A stretch of 64,000 bases of DNA, from contig NZ_CP017415.1 in NCBI RefSeq assembly GCF_001753245.1, positions 620,001-684,000 on the forward strand, read 5' to 3'. Made by a program: the position numbers and the translations under genes. Origin of the DNA: Acidihalobacter yilgarnensis. GTDB lineage: Bacteria > Pseudomonadota > Gammaproteobacteria > DSM-5130 > Acidihalobacteraceae. This document shows positions 42,688 through 52,924 of the stretch, one piece after another (position 1 is the stretch's first letter; the number at the start of each line of letters is the position of its first letter). The notes under the pieces were generated by a model. It did no database searches. It was given only the letters and a program-made list of their open reading frames with translations, and was not told the origin of the DNA.

Positions 42688-45481
42688 TCAGTTGACTGGT
42701 TTGAAATAGTAGCGATAGGCCAGGGTGAATGTTTGGGTGACACCTCCGGCAGCGCCCAGATTGGTGCCCAGCTGCAGGCCGATCGAGAAGTGATCTGGGC
42801 CGAGCAGCGGTAGGGCGATGCCGGCGGTTGTCGAGTAGCCAGGGCCATAATCGGTGTTGGCGCATACGCTGGCGTTGAGAAACGGGCGCAGTTGCGACGT
42901 GTAGTCGACCTGATAGCGATCGTTGAATCCGCCACCGGCACAGGCCTGGACGTAGCTGCGCGGGACGAAGAACCCGATGGCGGGTGTTTGTCCTGGCGGC
43001 ACGAGCGTCGTCAACTGCGCCGGCAGGTGCGCTGCGTGGCCATATTGGGCGCCGCTGATGCTTGCGCTAATCCGATAGTTCGGAGGTGACAGCCAGAATT
43101 GGTGATCGAAAGCTAGGCTGAAGGCGGCGGTACTACCCAGATATCCACCGCCCTGAGCTCGGTATTCGCCCAGATGCAGGCTCCCCCAAGGCTGTCACGC
43201 GCCGTGAGGGCATAGCTGCCGTCGAGGCCGATTCGGTCTTCTAGTCCACCGAGTTGCAGGGGGATGCTGGCCGTGGGTATGGCGCCGTAATCCACAAGCA
43301 CGGAGGTGGACAGGCGGCGGCTCCAGCGATGATCCCAGCGCGCGCCGGCCTGAAGATAAGTGTCCAGATTGCGTCCCCCCCGAGGCTCAGCGAGGCGCTG
43401 CCGCGTGGCAGCGTTCGAGTGAGGTTCAGCGAGCCTTGTCGGCTCCAGCCAGGGATTGTACCGAGCTGCGTGTGGTCATAGATGGACTGCATGCCCGCGT
43501 CGATATTTCCAGTCAGCGACAGGCCTGAGCTCAACCAGTGCCGGGCGCTGAGGCGCGTGCCGACCACGCTCAGTCCGCTGGCACGCATCAGCGAGCCGGT
43601 CGCGCCGAGCGTATCGCTGCCCCCGAGCGCAAGTGGGCGGAAGCTTTGCTGCCAGCGGTCTGTATTCGGGGTGCCGCGCATGCCGTCGAAGACAAGCTGA
43701 GTGGCCAGTGGCGTCCAGCCGAGGCCTTCGGCCGCGCTGGCGGCATCCTGTCGAGGCAAGGCATTCAGGTCTCGCGACAGCAGCTGCGCCTGGGTCGATG
43801 CATCGTCTGTTTTGAGTGCCAAAGACAGGCGTGCCCAAGCGGGTATAGGTGTGTCGGCATAGGCTTGTCGCTGCCAGGACTGTGCGGCGCCGATGTCGTC
43901 ATTTTGTAGCGTCCAGCCGAGCACTTGCTCGCGTGCACGAGCATCCTGCGGGTGGCGCGCGAGCCTGGCAACCCAGCGATAGGCCGGGTCGCCAGGCAGC
44001 AGGTGAGTGGCCAGTGATGCGAGCAGGCGTTGTCGATGTCCGATGTTGGCGGGTTCGGTGGGGTTTACGGCCAATGTTTGTAGAGCGGCGCGGCGCAGAC
44101 GCTGGGCGAGTTGCGGGTAACCGGCCAGCGCGATTGTGTCGGCGTAGTCGCTCAACCAAGCCGGGTCGCGTGAATGTTTGGCCCATATCCGGTTCAGAAA
44201 GGGTAAGGCGTCGTCGGGTTGCCCGATCAGCCCGAAACCCGCCGCCAGTGGTGCCCACAAGGCTGGCCGGCTGATCGCATGCGCCGCCAGGCGGGGGAGT
44301 AGGGCGCGCAGGCGTGTCTGATCGCTGGCGTCGATCAACATCCATAAATCGTCTGCCCACAGTCGGTCGTCATCCGGGCGTAGGGCCATGGCCTGCGCGT
44401 AGGCGCGTTGCGCGAGCGCCATCCGACCTTGACTGGCGTGCAGCATCGCGAGACTGGTCCAGTACAGCGGATGCTGGCCGAGGTTCTGCGTGTCGATCTT
44501 GTTGAGGTGAGTAAAGGCCTGTCGCAGCCAAGCCGGTTTATTGGCTGCGTTGGCGACTGAAAGGGCAGCGAAGAACAGCGAGGATTCATGTGTGTGCCGC
44601 CAACCCGCCAGCGCGATCTCGAAGGCGCGATGCGGTTCACTCGCGAGATGGATCAGATAAAGCCGCCGATAGTCGTCCGGGTCGGCGGTGTTGGCCTTGT
44701 AAAGGACTTCGCTGGCTTGCCTCGCAACCGGATAATCCTCAAGCAACCAGGCCAACCCGCTCAGCGTTCTCCAGTAGGCCGTGTCCTGTGGCGTTGCCTG
44801 CACGCGTGCAGCTTTTAGACTGGTGTAGGCCTTCTGATAATCGCCCTGCAGGTACTGCAGCGTCGCGATTTGGAGCATGACCTTGGGTTCCGGCCCATAT
44901 CGGCGTCGGTAGATATCCAGTGTCTGTAGTTCGTGTCCGGGTTCGCCCATCTGCTGGTACAGGACGACTTGCTCCCAGAGGAAAAAACGTCTGGGGTGCT
45001 GGCGATCGGCCACCTGCAGTAGTCGTAACGCCCGTGGGTACTCGCCGAGTTTGAGCAGTTCGCCAAGCGTGGCTATCCAGCGCTCTTCGCTGTATGGACG
45101 CAAACGCAGCGCCAGTAACATCAGCGGTACCGCCCTGCTGGCGTCGTTGAGTCCTGAGGCCAGGTTCAGTGCCTTGTCGAGATATTCGGTTTGTCCGGCG
45201 TGCATGATCAGCCAGTCATAAGCGCCCAAAGCGGTGCCTGGATGCCCACTCTGCTCAGCGGCCAGCGCGAGCCGATGGCGCCACTGCACACTGCGCGGCT
45301 GGGCCGCGACCGCTGCGCGGGCCAATGCGTAGGCGGCTTGAATATCGCCGCCGCCGAGAAATGCCCGCCACGCGAGATTCCAGTCGCTCGATTCATAGGG
45401 CCGTGTAGGCATGATCTGGGACTGCGCGAGCACCGGGATCAGGATAAACAGCAGGCCGGCTCCTAGACGGGCGTGCCTCAT
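42688..45481 (-). pseudogene. pelB: Outer-membrane exporter PelB (TPR and beta-barrel), two frameshifts
   Basis: From ATG 45481 a signal peptide (LGAGLLFILIPVLAQSQ) precedes some 550 residues of TPR-like repeats and then a beta-barrel. The frame breaks twice in the barrel: at the seven-C run 43375-43381 and at the five-C run 43183-43187. Adding one base to each run restores a continuous barrel: GGGRNLDTYLQAGARWDHRWSRR, then LGGSLHLGEYRAQGGGYLGS, ending RYYFKPVN. PelB exports Pel through the outer membrane, with the TPR part binding PelA. Restored, the protein is about 930 residues, shorter than the roughly 1190 of Pseudomonas aeruginosa PelB, because the N-terminal part is a separate gene just upstream. 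Under-called homopolymers are more likely than true loss. Confidence 0.85.
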
Positions 45482-46386
45482 GGCCCGGACTCGGGCAAGC
45501 CGACGAGAAGGCGAGCGTAATGCGCGGCGAGCCGAGGTTGATTGGCGGACAGCGCGAGTCGGGTCATGCGGCGCCACAACGAGCGGTCTTGGTGCATTCC
45601 GGGTAGCAAGGTCCTGGCCGTTTGCAACGCGATATCTGGCCGCCCAGCGGACAAATATGCCTCGACAACGGCATCGAAGGCCTTGCGTCGCTGAGCCGGC
45701 GAATCGGCAAGTTGGTACCAGCTTTGGGCATAGCGCGCGGCCGATCCGGGCTTGCCTGCCTGGATGCTCAGATGGAATAGCGTGCGCCATAGCATGGCCG
45801 ATGGGGGCATCATGCGCTGTGTTTCGCGTATGGCAAAGCGAAGCGCTGCTTCAGGGTCGCCCGATGCGAGAAGGCTGTCGATACCGAGCCGAAAGGCGGA
45901 TGTTCTGTCGCGCGTCGTCGTGGCGCGGCGCAACACCTCGCTGCTGAGCGCGACGGCGGTATCGTACAGCCCTAGCCCAAGGCCGATCCGTGCCTGGGCG
46001 AGGAGGTCTGGTAGCGGCAGCAGTGGTGCGGCGCGCATGACGCTGCGTCGATAGCGCGCGATGGCGTCCCGGCGAGCCGCGGAATCGGGTGCGGTGGCGA
46101 GCAAGGCGACCTTGTGTATCGTCAGGCGTAGGGAGACGATGGCCGTGGAGGCACCGATCGCCCCATCAGGCCAGGGGGCGAGCGCCCGCTCGGCCAAGGT
46201 CAGGTTCCCCGCCTGTAAGGCCTTGCGCGCGAGCAATATATGCAGTGCTTGATCGCCGGGGCTGGCATGGGTCATAAGCGTCAGGTAGGCCAGCGTGGCG
46301 GCGGTCACGGGCGCATCCTGGGCGAGCTGGCGGTCCAGACTGGCCTTGGGAAAGAGGAACACGAAGGCGGCCAGCGTTCCCGTCAA
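45478..46386 (-). CDS. PelB N-terminal part: membrane-anchored TPR protein
   Basis: A 302-residue protein. A hydrophobic anchor opens it (TGTLAAFVFLFPKASLDRQ), then helical repeats of TPR type (ILLARKALQAGNLTLAERAL, AYLSAGRPDIALQTARTLL). The start FPKASLDRQ...LAYLTLM resembles the N-terminus of full-length PelB. The stop overlaps the start of pelB (ATGA), so in this organism PelB is divided into an inner-membrane-anchored TPR piece and an exported piece with its own signal peptide. The start is uncertain: TTG at 46386 lies within the anchor, and no ATG exists before the pelA stop codon in the same frame. Confidence 0.72.
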   Translation of the reverse strand: MTGTLAAFVFLFPKASLDRQLAQDAPVTAATLAYLTLMTHASPGDQALHILLARKALQAGNLTLAERALAPWPDGAIGASTAIVSLRLTIHKVALLATAPDSAARRDAIARYRRSVMRAAPLLPLPDLLAQARIGLGLGLYDTAVALSSEVLRRATTTRDRTSAFRLGIDSLLASGDPEAALRFAIRETQRMMPPSAMLWRTLFHLSIQAGKPGSAARYAQSWYQLADSPAQRRKAFDAVVEAYLSAGRPDIALQTARTLLPGMHQDRSLWRRMTRLALSANQPRLAAHYARLLVGLPESGP

Positions 46387-46422
46387 TAGGGCCGCTGAAA
46401 ACCAGGCGAAGCCAGCCGCTCC

Positions 46423-49323
46423 CTAGCGGCGAGGGCAGGCGAAGGCGATCTTGGCACGGGACTGTTTGATGCGGTAGTGAGTGAGGTGCTGCTGCGTTTG
46501 CCCGTGAATCGGGCGTCCGTCGGCGGTGACCTTGCATCGGGCGGCATTCGCTAGCGTGAAGGAAAGCGGGGTCGCTGTGGCGGCCAGCATGATCCGCATG
46601 CCGTCGGGGTTGCTGCCGAGGCTCTGGATCAAGCCATTGGCGCTCTGCAGGTATGTCATTGCAGCTGGGTGCTGCGTTAGGACGAGTCGGGCATTGTCGC
46701 CAGGGCCGAGATGGATGTAGCGGATATCGCCGTGATCGTCGAAGCCGGCGATATTGCGGCTGGTCGCTATGTCGGGGTAACCCATCGCGCTCGGAATGCG
46801 CAATGTCTGGTCCTGACCGTAGCCGCGGATCAGGAAGCCATTGCCGTCGCGGGCGATCGCAGCTTGTTCGAAGCCGAGCGCGATATGGGAATAGGTGGAG
46901 GGAAATACGGGTGTGGTTTTCTGCGCAAGTGCCCAGCGATAAACCGTCTGCAGAGAGTTGAGGGCGCAGGTGCGAGCACCGGAATAGAAGTGGTAGTAAA
47001 TATCGATGGGCGCTAGTCGGCGTGGCCGGTCCGTCATTTCGAAGGTCTGGATAACCTTGCGATAACCGCAATAGGGAGGCTGCCAGCCATTGGTATAGGT
47101 ATCTTCGTTGGCGTCCGGGGCGAATACCTGGAAGTGCGCGCCCTTCCAAACGCCCAGTGGGGCGACGTTGGTGAGTGACGGGCGGGCGTGATCGATATTG
47201 CTGTTGAGCCCATTGATGTTCATTACGCCGGCCTTGTATGCCAGCGCTAGCACCTCCGCGTTGGGATCGGTGTCGCCAGACCATTGGATGATGCGGACAT
47301 GCTTGCCGGGAGGCGCGAGCAGTCGATTGATGATGTCGATCGCGCCAGATATTTCCATATGCGGGTCGAAGCGATAACCCGGTACCGGCAGGTTATATCC
47401 GTATTTGAGGCCGAGGGTGCGTACATAGCCGCGTTCGTCACGCACGTCCTTACCCAGATGCAGGCCGGCCGAGAGGCCGGGATCGCGCTCCAGTGCGGGC
47501 CAGTCGAAGGGGTGTGAATAGGTATGTGAACCGATTTCGATCCAAGGGAGTTTGAATGTCTTTCGGGCCACGGGGCGCAAGCGTGCCACCTCTTTGGGGG
47601 GGTATAGCCCATCGTCGCTGAACTCGGAGGCAATCACCGAGGCGGAGGTTGGCACCCGGAAGCGCTTGAGTATCTGATCGAGGATCACCTGGCCCGCTAA
47701 TTGATCCCGATAGCGATAATCCCAGGACTTGGAGCCGAAGCCGTCGCCATCGATCTGGGCGAACAGCAGCCGACGCCCGCTTGCCGTGGTGGTGTCAGGG
47801 ACCGGCATTGATGGCAGGTGCAGGGCGGCGGCCAGGAAGCGGAAGGGATTGAGGACCCAACTGCTTTGGCGCATGTTGTCAGGCAGATTGCCTTGCGGCA
47901 GCGTACGTACTACGTAGGGCGTCAGGGCATAGCCACCCCAGGGAGTCAGGGCGACGGCGGTTTCGTTGTGCCCACCGACCGAGATGTCGAGCAACGAGCG
48001 TCCGTGTTGGAGTGATAGCGGCAGGAAGTTCGGCGCGCTTGGCAACACGGACCCCTCGAAGCCGACGAAGGCGTCATCCGCATGCACAATGTGTGCTTTG
48101 AGCAGGCCGGCCGGCGATGCCGAGACATCCAGACCCAAAGGGGCGAGATGCGCCGCGTCCATGGGGAAACCGAACTGTCCAAGCAGCGCGACGGGTACGC
48201 CTGCGGCCATCTGCCGGCGCAGCCAGGCATAGACCTTGCCCGCATTGGCCAGGTCGTCGGTATTGAACCATGTGACGATGCCAGCGACTTGGCCGGTGAG
48301 CAAGCCATCCGGCAGCGGTGTTTTCGACACATCGATTGATCGTGTGGCATAACCCATATGATTGAGCGGCATGGCCGCATACCAGTTGGCATTGTTATGC
48401 ATGGCGTCTTCGTCGCCGGAGTACAGCAGTAGGACGCGGCGTGGCAATACCCGCACGGTGCTGGTGCCGACGATATCGAGTGACGCATTGGTTACGTAGG
48501 GCACGATGCCGTCGGCTTCGATGCGCTTGGCGTCCAATTCGGCCGCTTGTTGCCGATTTGGTGGGAGATAGTCGATGGCGATGGATACTAGGCCGGACTT
48601 ACGCACCGCCCGGAGCTGACCGAGCAGCCATTTCGTATCGTCCGGCTTGACGGTGACATAGCGTTGCCGCGCCTGATCCCAGCCTTGGTACAGCGATTCT
48701 GCAGCCACGCCGACCACGCCCACGTCTTGCAGAGCGGGCAGTAGTTCGAATCCGCGGTTGAGGATAAAGGTCGCGCGGGGGTCGAGACGTCGTATGTCAC
48801 GGATCAGCGCGACGAGGCCACTGCGGTATGCTGCCTGGGCGTCTGATTGCTTGAGCGTTAGTCGATAGCTGTCGAGCGTGTCCAGGAAGAACCCGTTGAA
48901 ACCGCGTGCGAGCAAAGGCTTGATGACCCGGTCCAAATAGAACTGCCGGCATATAGTGCTGGCCTGATCGACAACCCAGCTATTCCAAGGGGCATCGGTC
49001 CCCAGGTGACAACTGGCCGGTAGTGATGCCGCTAGGGGCGATGCTTTGCCCATTTCACCGAGCGAGACGTAGGCGAAATAGCGTGTATGGGCGGTGTCTG
49101 CCTGGCGTGGATCGACATCAGAATAGGGCTGAACCACGACCCAGTCGAAAGATTGCAGGACATCAACTGGCGGGTGGGGGCCATAGAAGAATGCCACGCT
49201 TGGTTGTTGCCCTGCCGCTGCCCAGGCCGGCAAGCCGCAAAACAGCCATGCCAGTAGTATGATGATCGATGTGATTTTGACGGGCGTCGGCATCGCTTTT
49301 TTGTGTCGGCTCGATTGCGGCAT
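46423..49323 (-). CDS. pelA: Pel deacetylase/hydrolase PelA
   Basis: A 966-residue periplasmic protein. Signal sequence ITSIIILLAWLFCGLPAWA ends near residue 36. An N-terminal glycoside-hydrolase region follows (SVAFFYGPHPP, GFNGFFLDTLDSY, the GH166-type domain). The deacetylase module has IDGDGF near residue 525 and the metal histidines in HTYSHP near 599-603. A C-terminal beta-rich part closes it. PelA trims and partly deacetylates Pel in the periplasm, giving the polymer its positive charge. It is the first gene of the operon. ATG at 49323 leaves almost no ribosome-site space after a large inverted repeat; ATG at 49293 is an alternative. Confidence 0.93.
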   Translation of the reverse strand: MPQSSRHKKAMPTPVKITSIIILLAWLFCGLPAWAAAGQQPSVAFFYGPHPPVDVLQSFDWVVVQPYSDVDPRQADTAHTRYFAYVSLGEMGKASPLAASLPASCHLGTDAPWNSWVVDQASTICRQFYLDRVIKPLLARGFNGFFLDTLDSYRLTLKQSDAQAAYRSGLVALIRDIRRLDPRATFILNRGFELLPALQDVGVVGVAAESLYQGWDQARQRYVTVKPDDTKWLLGQLRAVRKSGLVSIAIDYLPPNRQQAAELDAKRIEADGIVPYVTNASLDIVGTSTVRVLPRRVLLLYSGDEDAMHNNANWYAAMPLNHMGYATRSIDVSKTPLPDGLLTGQVAGIVTWFNTDDLANAGKVYAWLRRQMAAGVPVALLGQFGFPMDAAHLAPLGLDVSASPAGLLKAHIVHADDAFVGFEGSVLPSAPNFLPLSLQHGRSLLDISVGGHNETAVALTPWGGYALTPYVVRTLPQGNLPDNMRQSSWVLNPFRFLAAALHLPSMPVPDTTTASGRRLLFAQIDGDGFGSKSWDYRYRDQLAGQVILDQILKRFRVPTSASVIASEFSDDGLYPPKEVARLRPVARKTFKLPWIEIGSHTYSHPFDWPALERDPGLSAGLHLGKDVRDERGYVRTLGLKYGYNLPVPGYRFDPHMEISGAIDIINRLLAPPGKHVRIIQWSGDTDPNAEVLALAYKAGVMNINGLNSNIDHARPSLTNVAPLGVWKGAHFQVFAPDANEDTYTNGWQPPYCGYRKVIQTFEMTDRPRRLAPIDIYYHFYSGARTCALNSLQTVYRWALAQKTTPVFPSTYSHIALGFEQAAIARDGNGFLIRGYGQDQTLRIPSAMGYPDIATSRNIAGFDDHGDIRYIHLGPGDNARLVLTQHPAAMTYLQSANGLIQSLGSNPDGMRIMLAATATPLSFTLANAARCKVTADGRPIHGQTQQHLTHYRIKQSRAKIAFACPRR

Positions 49324-49659
49324 TATTTATTCCAATCAACCACGAACTGCTGATGGTTGATTGGAATAGTAGGTTGAATTATGCGTCAAATCAGCTGCTT
49401 TTGGGAGTTTGCGATCCGGCCTGATTGAAAACGGCGGCCTGCTGGCTTTCATGTTACAATTACGATGTTTGTCGAGATGCGGGGCTGTATCCGTATCGCG
49501 AGTACCAGCAATCACGCCCGTATGGTGACTTAGGCCGGTACCGTCAAACCGGTCGCGGTCTGCCTTCTGCCAGGGCCATTCCCCGATTATTCGTAATTCA
49601 GTGCCGGCGTTTCGTACGCGGCCATGCCTTGGCGATTTTGTCCCTTCAAGGAGTTCTTC
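49324..49659. promoter_or_regulatory. Divergent spacer between pelA and rhlE
   Basis: About 336 bases separate the divergent pelA and rhlE starts. Next to pelA is the AT-rich block with the inverted repeat described separately. The rhlE side (about 49440-49659) is a GC-rich leader of up to 200 bases, with TTACAATTAC near 49455 as a possible -10 region. AAGGAG ten bases ahead of the rhlE ATG is clear. No further gene is seen. Confidence 0.5.
49328..49368. promoter_or_regulatory. 15-bp-arm inverted repeat immediately upstream of pelA
   Basis: TATTCCAATCAACCA (49328-49342) pairs perfectly with TGGTTGATTGGAATA (49354-49368) across 11 bases. On the minus strand it ends four bases before the first pelA ATG. 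In RNA it would form a strong stem directly over the ribosome site; in DNA it could be a dimeric regulator site. It is far too close to the ATG to be a terminator of anything upstream. Confidence 0.75.
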
Positions 49660-50970
49660 ATGTCATTTTCAGACCTCGGCCTGTCGGCCGCCGTTTTGCG
49701 TGCCGTCACCGAGCAGGGTTATGAAACACCCACCCCGATTCAGGCCCAAGCCATCCCAGCCGTGCTTCGCGGCAAGGATTTGATGGCAGGAGCCCAGACC
49801 GGCACCGGTAAGACGGCTGCCTTTACGCTGCCGTTGCTCGACCGTTTGATTGAGGGCGCCCAGGGCGGCCCGCGTCGTGTACGTGCCTTGATTCTGACCC
49901 CGACGCGCGAACTGGCGGCTCAGGTGCAGGACAGCGTGCGCGTCTATGGTAGCCAGTTGCCGCTGCGTAGTGCGGCGGTGTTCGGCGGTGTCGGTATCCA
50001 GCCGCAGATTTCCGCGTTACGTCGCGGTGTTGACATCCTGGTTGCTACGCCAGGCCGCTTGCAGGATCACTTGGATCGCGGCACCGTCGATCTGTCCAAG
50101 GTCGAGATTATGGTGTTGGACGAGGCGGATCGCATGCTCGACATGGGATTCCTGCCAGCCATCGAGCGCATTCTGCGCAGTGTTCCCGAGCGTCGTCAGA
50201 CGCTGCTGTTCTCCGCGACTTTCGCCGGCCCGATTCGGCAACTTGCCGGGCGCTTCCTGCGTGAGCCGGAGATGATTGAGGTTGCGCGTGCCAACGCAAC
50301 GACCGAGGCCGTGACGCAGGCGGTATATCTCGTGGACCATGCGCGTAAGCGCGAGCTGCTGTCCTACCTGATCGGTTCACGCAATTGGCGCCAGGTACTG
50401 GTGTTTACGCGGACCAAGCGCGGCGCCGACCGATTGGCCATGAGCCTAGCCAAGGACGGCCTGTCGGCTGCAGCGATTCACGGCGATAAGAGCCAGGGCG
50501 CGCGTACGCGCGCGCTAAAGGACTTCAAACAACAGTCCGTTCGGGTGTTGGTTGCCACCGATGTGGCGGCGCGAGGGCTGGACATCGATCGCCTGCCGTA
50601 TGTGGTCAACTATGAATTGCCGGATACCCCAGAGGATTATGTGCACCGTATCGGACGCACCGGCCGTGCCGGTGAGCGGGGCGAAGCGCTGTCGCTGGTT
50701 TGTGCCGACGAGTCGGAGCAGTTCCGTGCGATACAGCGGCTGATCAGCATCCCACTGCCTGTTTCAACCGTTGATGGCTTCGAGCCGGAATCGTCCTTCG
50801 ACCCGAATCGGGCCCCGGGCAAGCCGGCCGCCAAGCGTGGCGCAGGTAACAATAAGGTGGTTGCACGACGTCGCCCATCGCAGGATAGCCAGCATCCCCG
50901 TGGTGAGCGTAGTCGCCCGCAAACCACTGGAAAACCCGGTTCGCCGCGAGCACGACAACGCCGAGCATGA
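49660..50970 (+). CDS. rhlE: ATP-dependent RNA helicase RhlE
   Basis: A 436-residue DEAD-box helicase: [16 protein letters not shown]...[14 protein letters not shown] (Q motif), [44 protein letters not shown], and a short basic tail (RARQRRA). The sequence start and lack of a DbpA domain identify RhlE. It assists ribosome assembly and RNA turnover. ATG at 49660 has AAGGAG ten bases upstream. It is divergent from pelA across a long leader. Confidence 0.94.
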   Translation: MSFSDLGLSAAVLRAVTEQGYETPTPIQAQAIPAVLRGKDLMAGAQTGTGKTAAFTLPLLDRLIEGAQGGPRRVRALILTPTRELAAQVQDSVRVYGSQLPLRSAAVFGGVGIQPQISALRRGVDILVATPGRLQDHLDRGTVDLSKVEIMVLDEADRMLDMGFLPAIERILRSVPERRQTLLFSATFAGPIRQLAGRFLREPEMIEVARANATTEAVTQAVYLVDHARKRELLSYLIGSRNWRQVLVFTRTKRGADRLAMSLAKDGLSAAAIHGDKSQGARTRALKDFKQQSVRVLVATDVAARGLDIDRLPYVVNYELPDTPEDYVHRIGRTGRAGERGEALSLVCADESEQFRAIQRLISIPLPVSTVDGFEPESSFDPNRAPGKPAAKRGAGNNKVVARRRPSQDSQHPRGERSRPQTTGKPGSPRARQRRA

Positions 50971-51106
50971 GGTGTACGACTGCACCGGCACTGGCCGGCG
51001 CAGTCGGTCTGGGGCAGGATGGACATTTCCCCGGTACGGGCGCGCCTTCGTACAATGGCTGGCCGTTCCGGTTATGTCGTGACTGGCTTTCCTGGGCGGA
51101 TCGGCG

Positions 51107-52180
51107 ATGAAAACCTTTACCTGCAGTTGCGGCAACCGCCTGTATTTCGAGAACACTCGTTGTCTGAGTTGTGGCAAGACGCTCGGCTATCTGCCTGATC
51201 TCGGTTTGATCGCACCTCTGATCGCCGCCGGCGGCAGCGCTTGGCGACCCGATATTGAGGCGCATCGTGGCCGACGTTATCGCAAGTGTCGGCATTACGC
51301 GGTCGAAAACGTCTGTAACTGGATGATCGCAGAAGGAGATGCCGGAGTTTTTTGCCGCGCATGCCGGTTGAACGAGGCGATTCCCAACCTGGGCAAACCG
51401 GGCAACCGCCAAGCGTGGTTACGCATTGAAAAATCGAAGCGGCGCCTGATTTACACGCTGGATCGGCTCGGCCTGCCCGTGGCAGGCAAGACGGTAGATT
51501 CGGCGCGGGGCCTCGCCTTCGCCTTTCTTGAAGATGCCGACGACAGCCTGGAATTCAATGACGATGGCGGTAGCGGCCGTATCTTCACCGGGCATCTCAA
51601 CGGTACGATCACGATCAACCTTGCGGAGGCCGACCCGAGTACACGCGAGCGCGTTCGTGAAGCGATGAACGAGCAATACCGTACCCTCTTGGGGCACTTC
51701 CGGCACGAAAGCGGCCACTATTATTGGTACCGCCTGGTCGAAAGCGGTCCCTGGCTGGGGACCTTCCGTGAGGTCTTTGGGGATGAGCGTGCGGACTATG
51801 CCACTTCCCTTGCCCGGTATTACAGCTCAGGCCCGCCCGCAAACTGGTCGCGGCGGCATGTTAGTGCCTATGCGGCGGCGCATCCCTGGGAAGACTGGGC
51901 GGAGACGTGGGCGCATTACCTACATCTGGTCGACACTCTGGAGATGGCTCGTGATTACGAGCTGGCGGTCCACGGCAGCCGGATACGCGCGCTGGAGTCA
52001 ACGCGCGACGGGACGGCCGATATGGACGATCTGCTGGCCGATTGGCACCAGCTGACTCAGGCGCTTAATGCACTGAATCGCAGCATGGGGCAACCAGATG
52101 CCTATCCCTTCACGCTCACAGGTCTGGCGGTGGAGAAAATGCGCCTAGTCCACCGTGTGATCGCTGATTCAGCCAGCTGA
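51107..52180 (+). CDS. Zinc-ribbon metallopeptidase (DUF2248-type)
   Basis: A 357-residue protein. A CxC...CxxC zinc ribbon opens it (CSCGNRLYFENTRCLSCGKTL), more cysteines follow (YRKCRHY, VFCRACRLN), and the metallopeptidase motif HFRHESGHYYW (HExxH) is near residue 205. FGDERADYATSLARYY and HPWEDWAETWAHYLH supply a candidate third ligand. This pattern belongs to the putative zinc-binding metallopeptidases often encoded near Anbu and ATP-grasp genes. Start ATG at 51107. Its end overlaps the converging Anbu gene by 12 bases, so the two may form one functional neighbourhood. Confidence 0.85.
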   Translation: MKTFTCSCGNRLYFENTRCLSCGKTLGYLPDLGLIAPLIAAGGSAWRPDIEAHRGRRYRKCRHYAVENVCNWMIAEGDAGVFCRACRLNEAIPNLGKPGNRQAWLRIEKSKRRLIYTLDRLGLPVAGKTVDSARGLAFAFLEDADDSLEFNDDGGSGRIFTGHLNGTITINLAEADPSTRERVREAMNEQYRTLLGHFRHESGHYYWYRLVESGPWLGTFREVFGDERADYATSLARYYSSGPPANWSRRHVSAYAAAHPWEDWAETWAHYLHLVDTLEMARDYELAVHGSRIRALESTRDGTADMDDLLADWHQLTQALNALNRSMGQPDAYPFTLTGLAVEKMRLVHRVIADSAS

Positions 52181-52924
52181 CGGCGGTCGCAGTGCGGCTT
52201 CCCAATCGAATTGCGGCAAGGCATTGATGCCGTCGATGAGGGCCTTGTTCCAGATTTGCTGTATATCGACGTACAGTGGGTCGTCGATATCGAGCAGCAT
52301 CCGGTGCTCCAGATGCAGGCGACCGGCTTCGTAGATTGCCAATTCGTAGGGGGCGCCCACGGAGACATTGCTACGCATGGTCGAATCGAGTGAGACCAAG
52401 GCGCAGCGTGCGGCGTCGCCCAAGCTAGTCTCCGGGCGCACTACGCGGTCGAGAATCGGCTTGCCGTACTTGATCTCGCCAATCTGCAGATAAGGTTTGG
52501 AGGGCGGTGCGGCGATGTAATTGCCTTCTGGGTAAATCAGCAGGAGTTCCTGCGGCTGCTCACCGATCTGCCCGCCCAGGATGAAGGTGGTTTCCAGGTT
52601 GACGCCGCTGCGCAGCGTCCCGCCAGAGTGCTGGCGCTGTACCTCGCAACTGAGGTTGCCGATGTAGTCGGCGGCCTCGAACAGATGTGCTACGGTGTTT
52701 AGGCTGGTAGGCGCATTTTGTTCGAGATCGCGCTCGACGAGATTGATCACCGCCTGTGTGGTGGCCAAATTACCAGCGCTGAGCATCACGAAGCACCGCT
52801 CGCCTGGCATGTCGAATGCATACATTTTGGAGTAGGTGTTGATATGGTCCATGCCGGCATTGGTACGGCTGTCGGAGGCGAGGACTAACCCGGAATTGAC
52901 CTTGATCGCGAGGCAGTACGTCAT
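52169..52924 (-). CDS. Anbu proteasome-type protease
   Basis: A 251-residue protein of the proteasome beta-subunit fold. MTYCLAIKVNSGLVLASDSRT gives the N-terminal threonine (exposed after Met removal) and the SDSRTNAG segment of Anbu, the ancestral beta-subunit. Anbu forms ring or spiral oligomers, and its natural substrate is unknown. ATG at 52924 is chosen so that Thr directly follows Met. It lies divergent from the ATP-grasp, alpha-E and transglutaminase genes, the classic Anbu neighbourhood, which is thought to build and remove peptide conjugates. Confidence 0.92.
   Translation of the reverse strand: MTYCLAIKVNSGLVLASDSRTNAGMDHINTYSKMYAFDMPGERCFVMLSAGNLATTQAVINLVERDLEQNAPTSLNTVAHLFEAADYIGNLSCEVQRQHSGGTLRSGVNLETTFILGGQIGEQPQELLLIYPEGNYIAAPPSKPYLQIGEIKYGKPILDRVVRPETSLGDAARCALVSLDSTMRSNVSVGAPYELAIYEAGRLHLEHRMLLDIDDPLYVDIQQIWNKALIDGINALPQFDWEAALRPPSAG

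Noticed and set aside
46423-46425. Read-through of the pelA TAG to fuse PelA with the PelB N-terminal piece, which is in the same frame
   Set aside because: PelA ends at its normal length, and a fusion would put a membrane anchor in mid-protein. The shared frame is probably chance.
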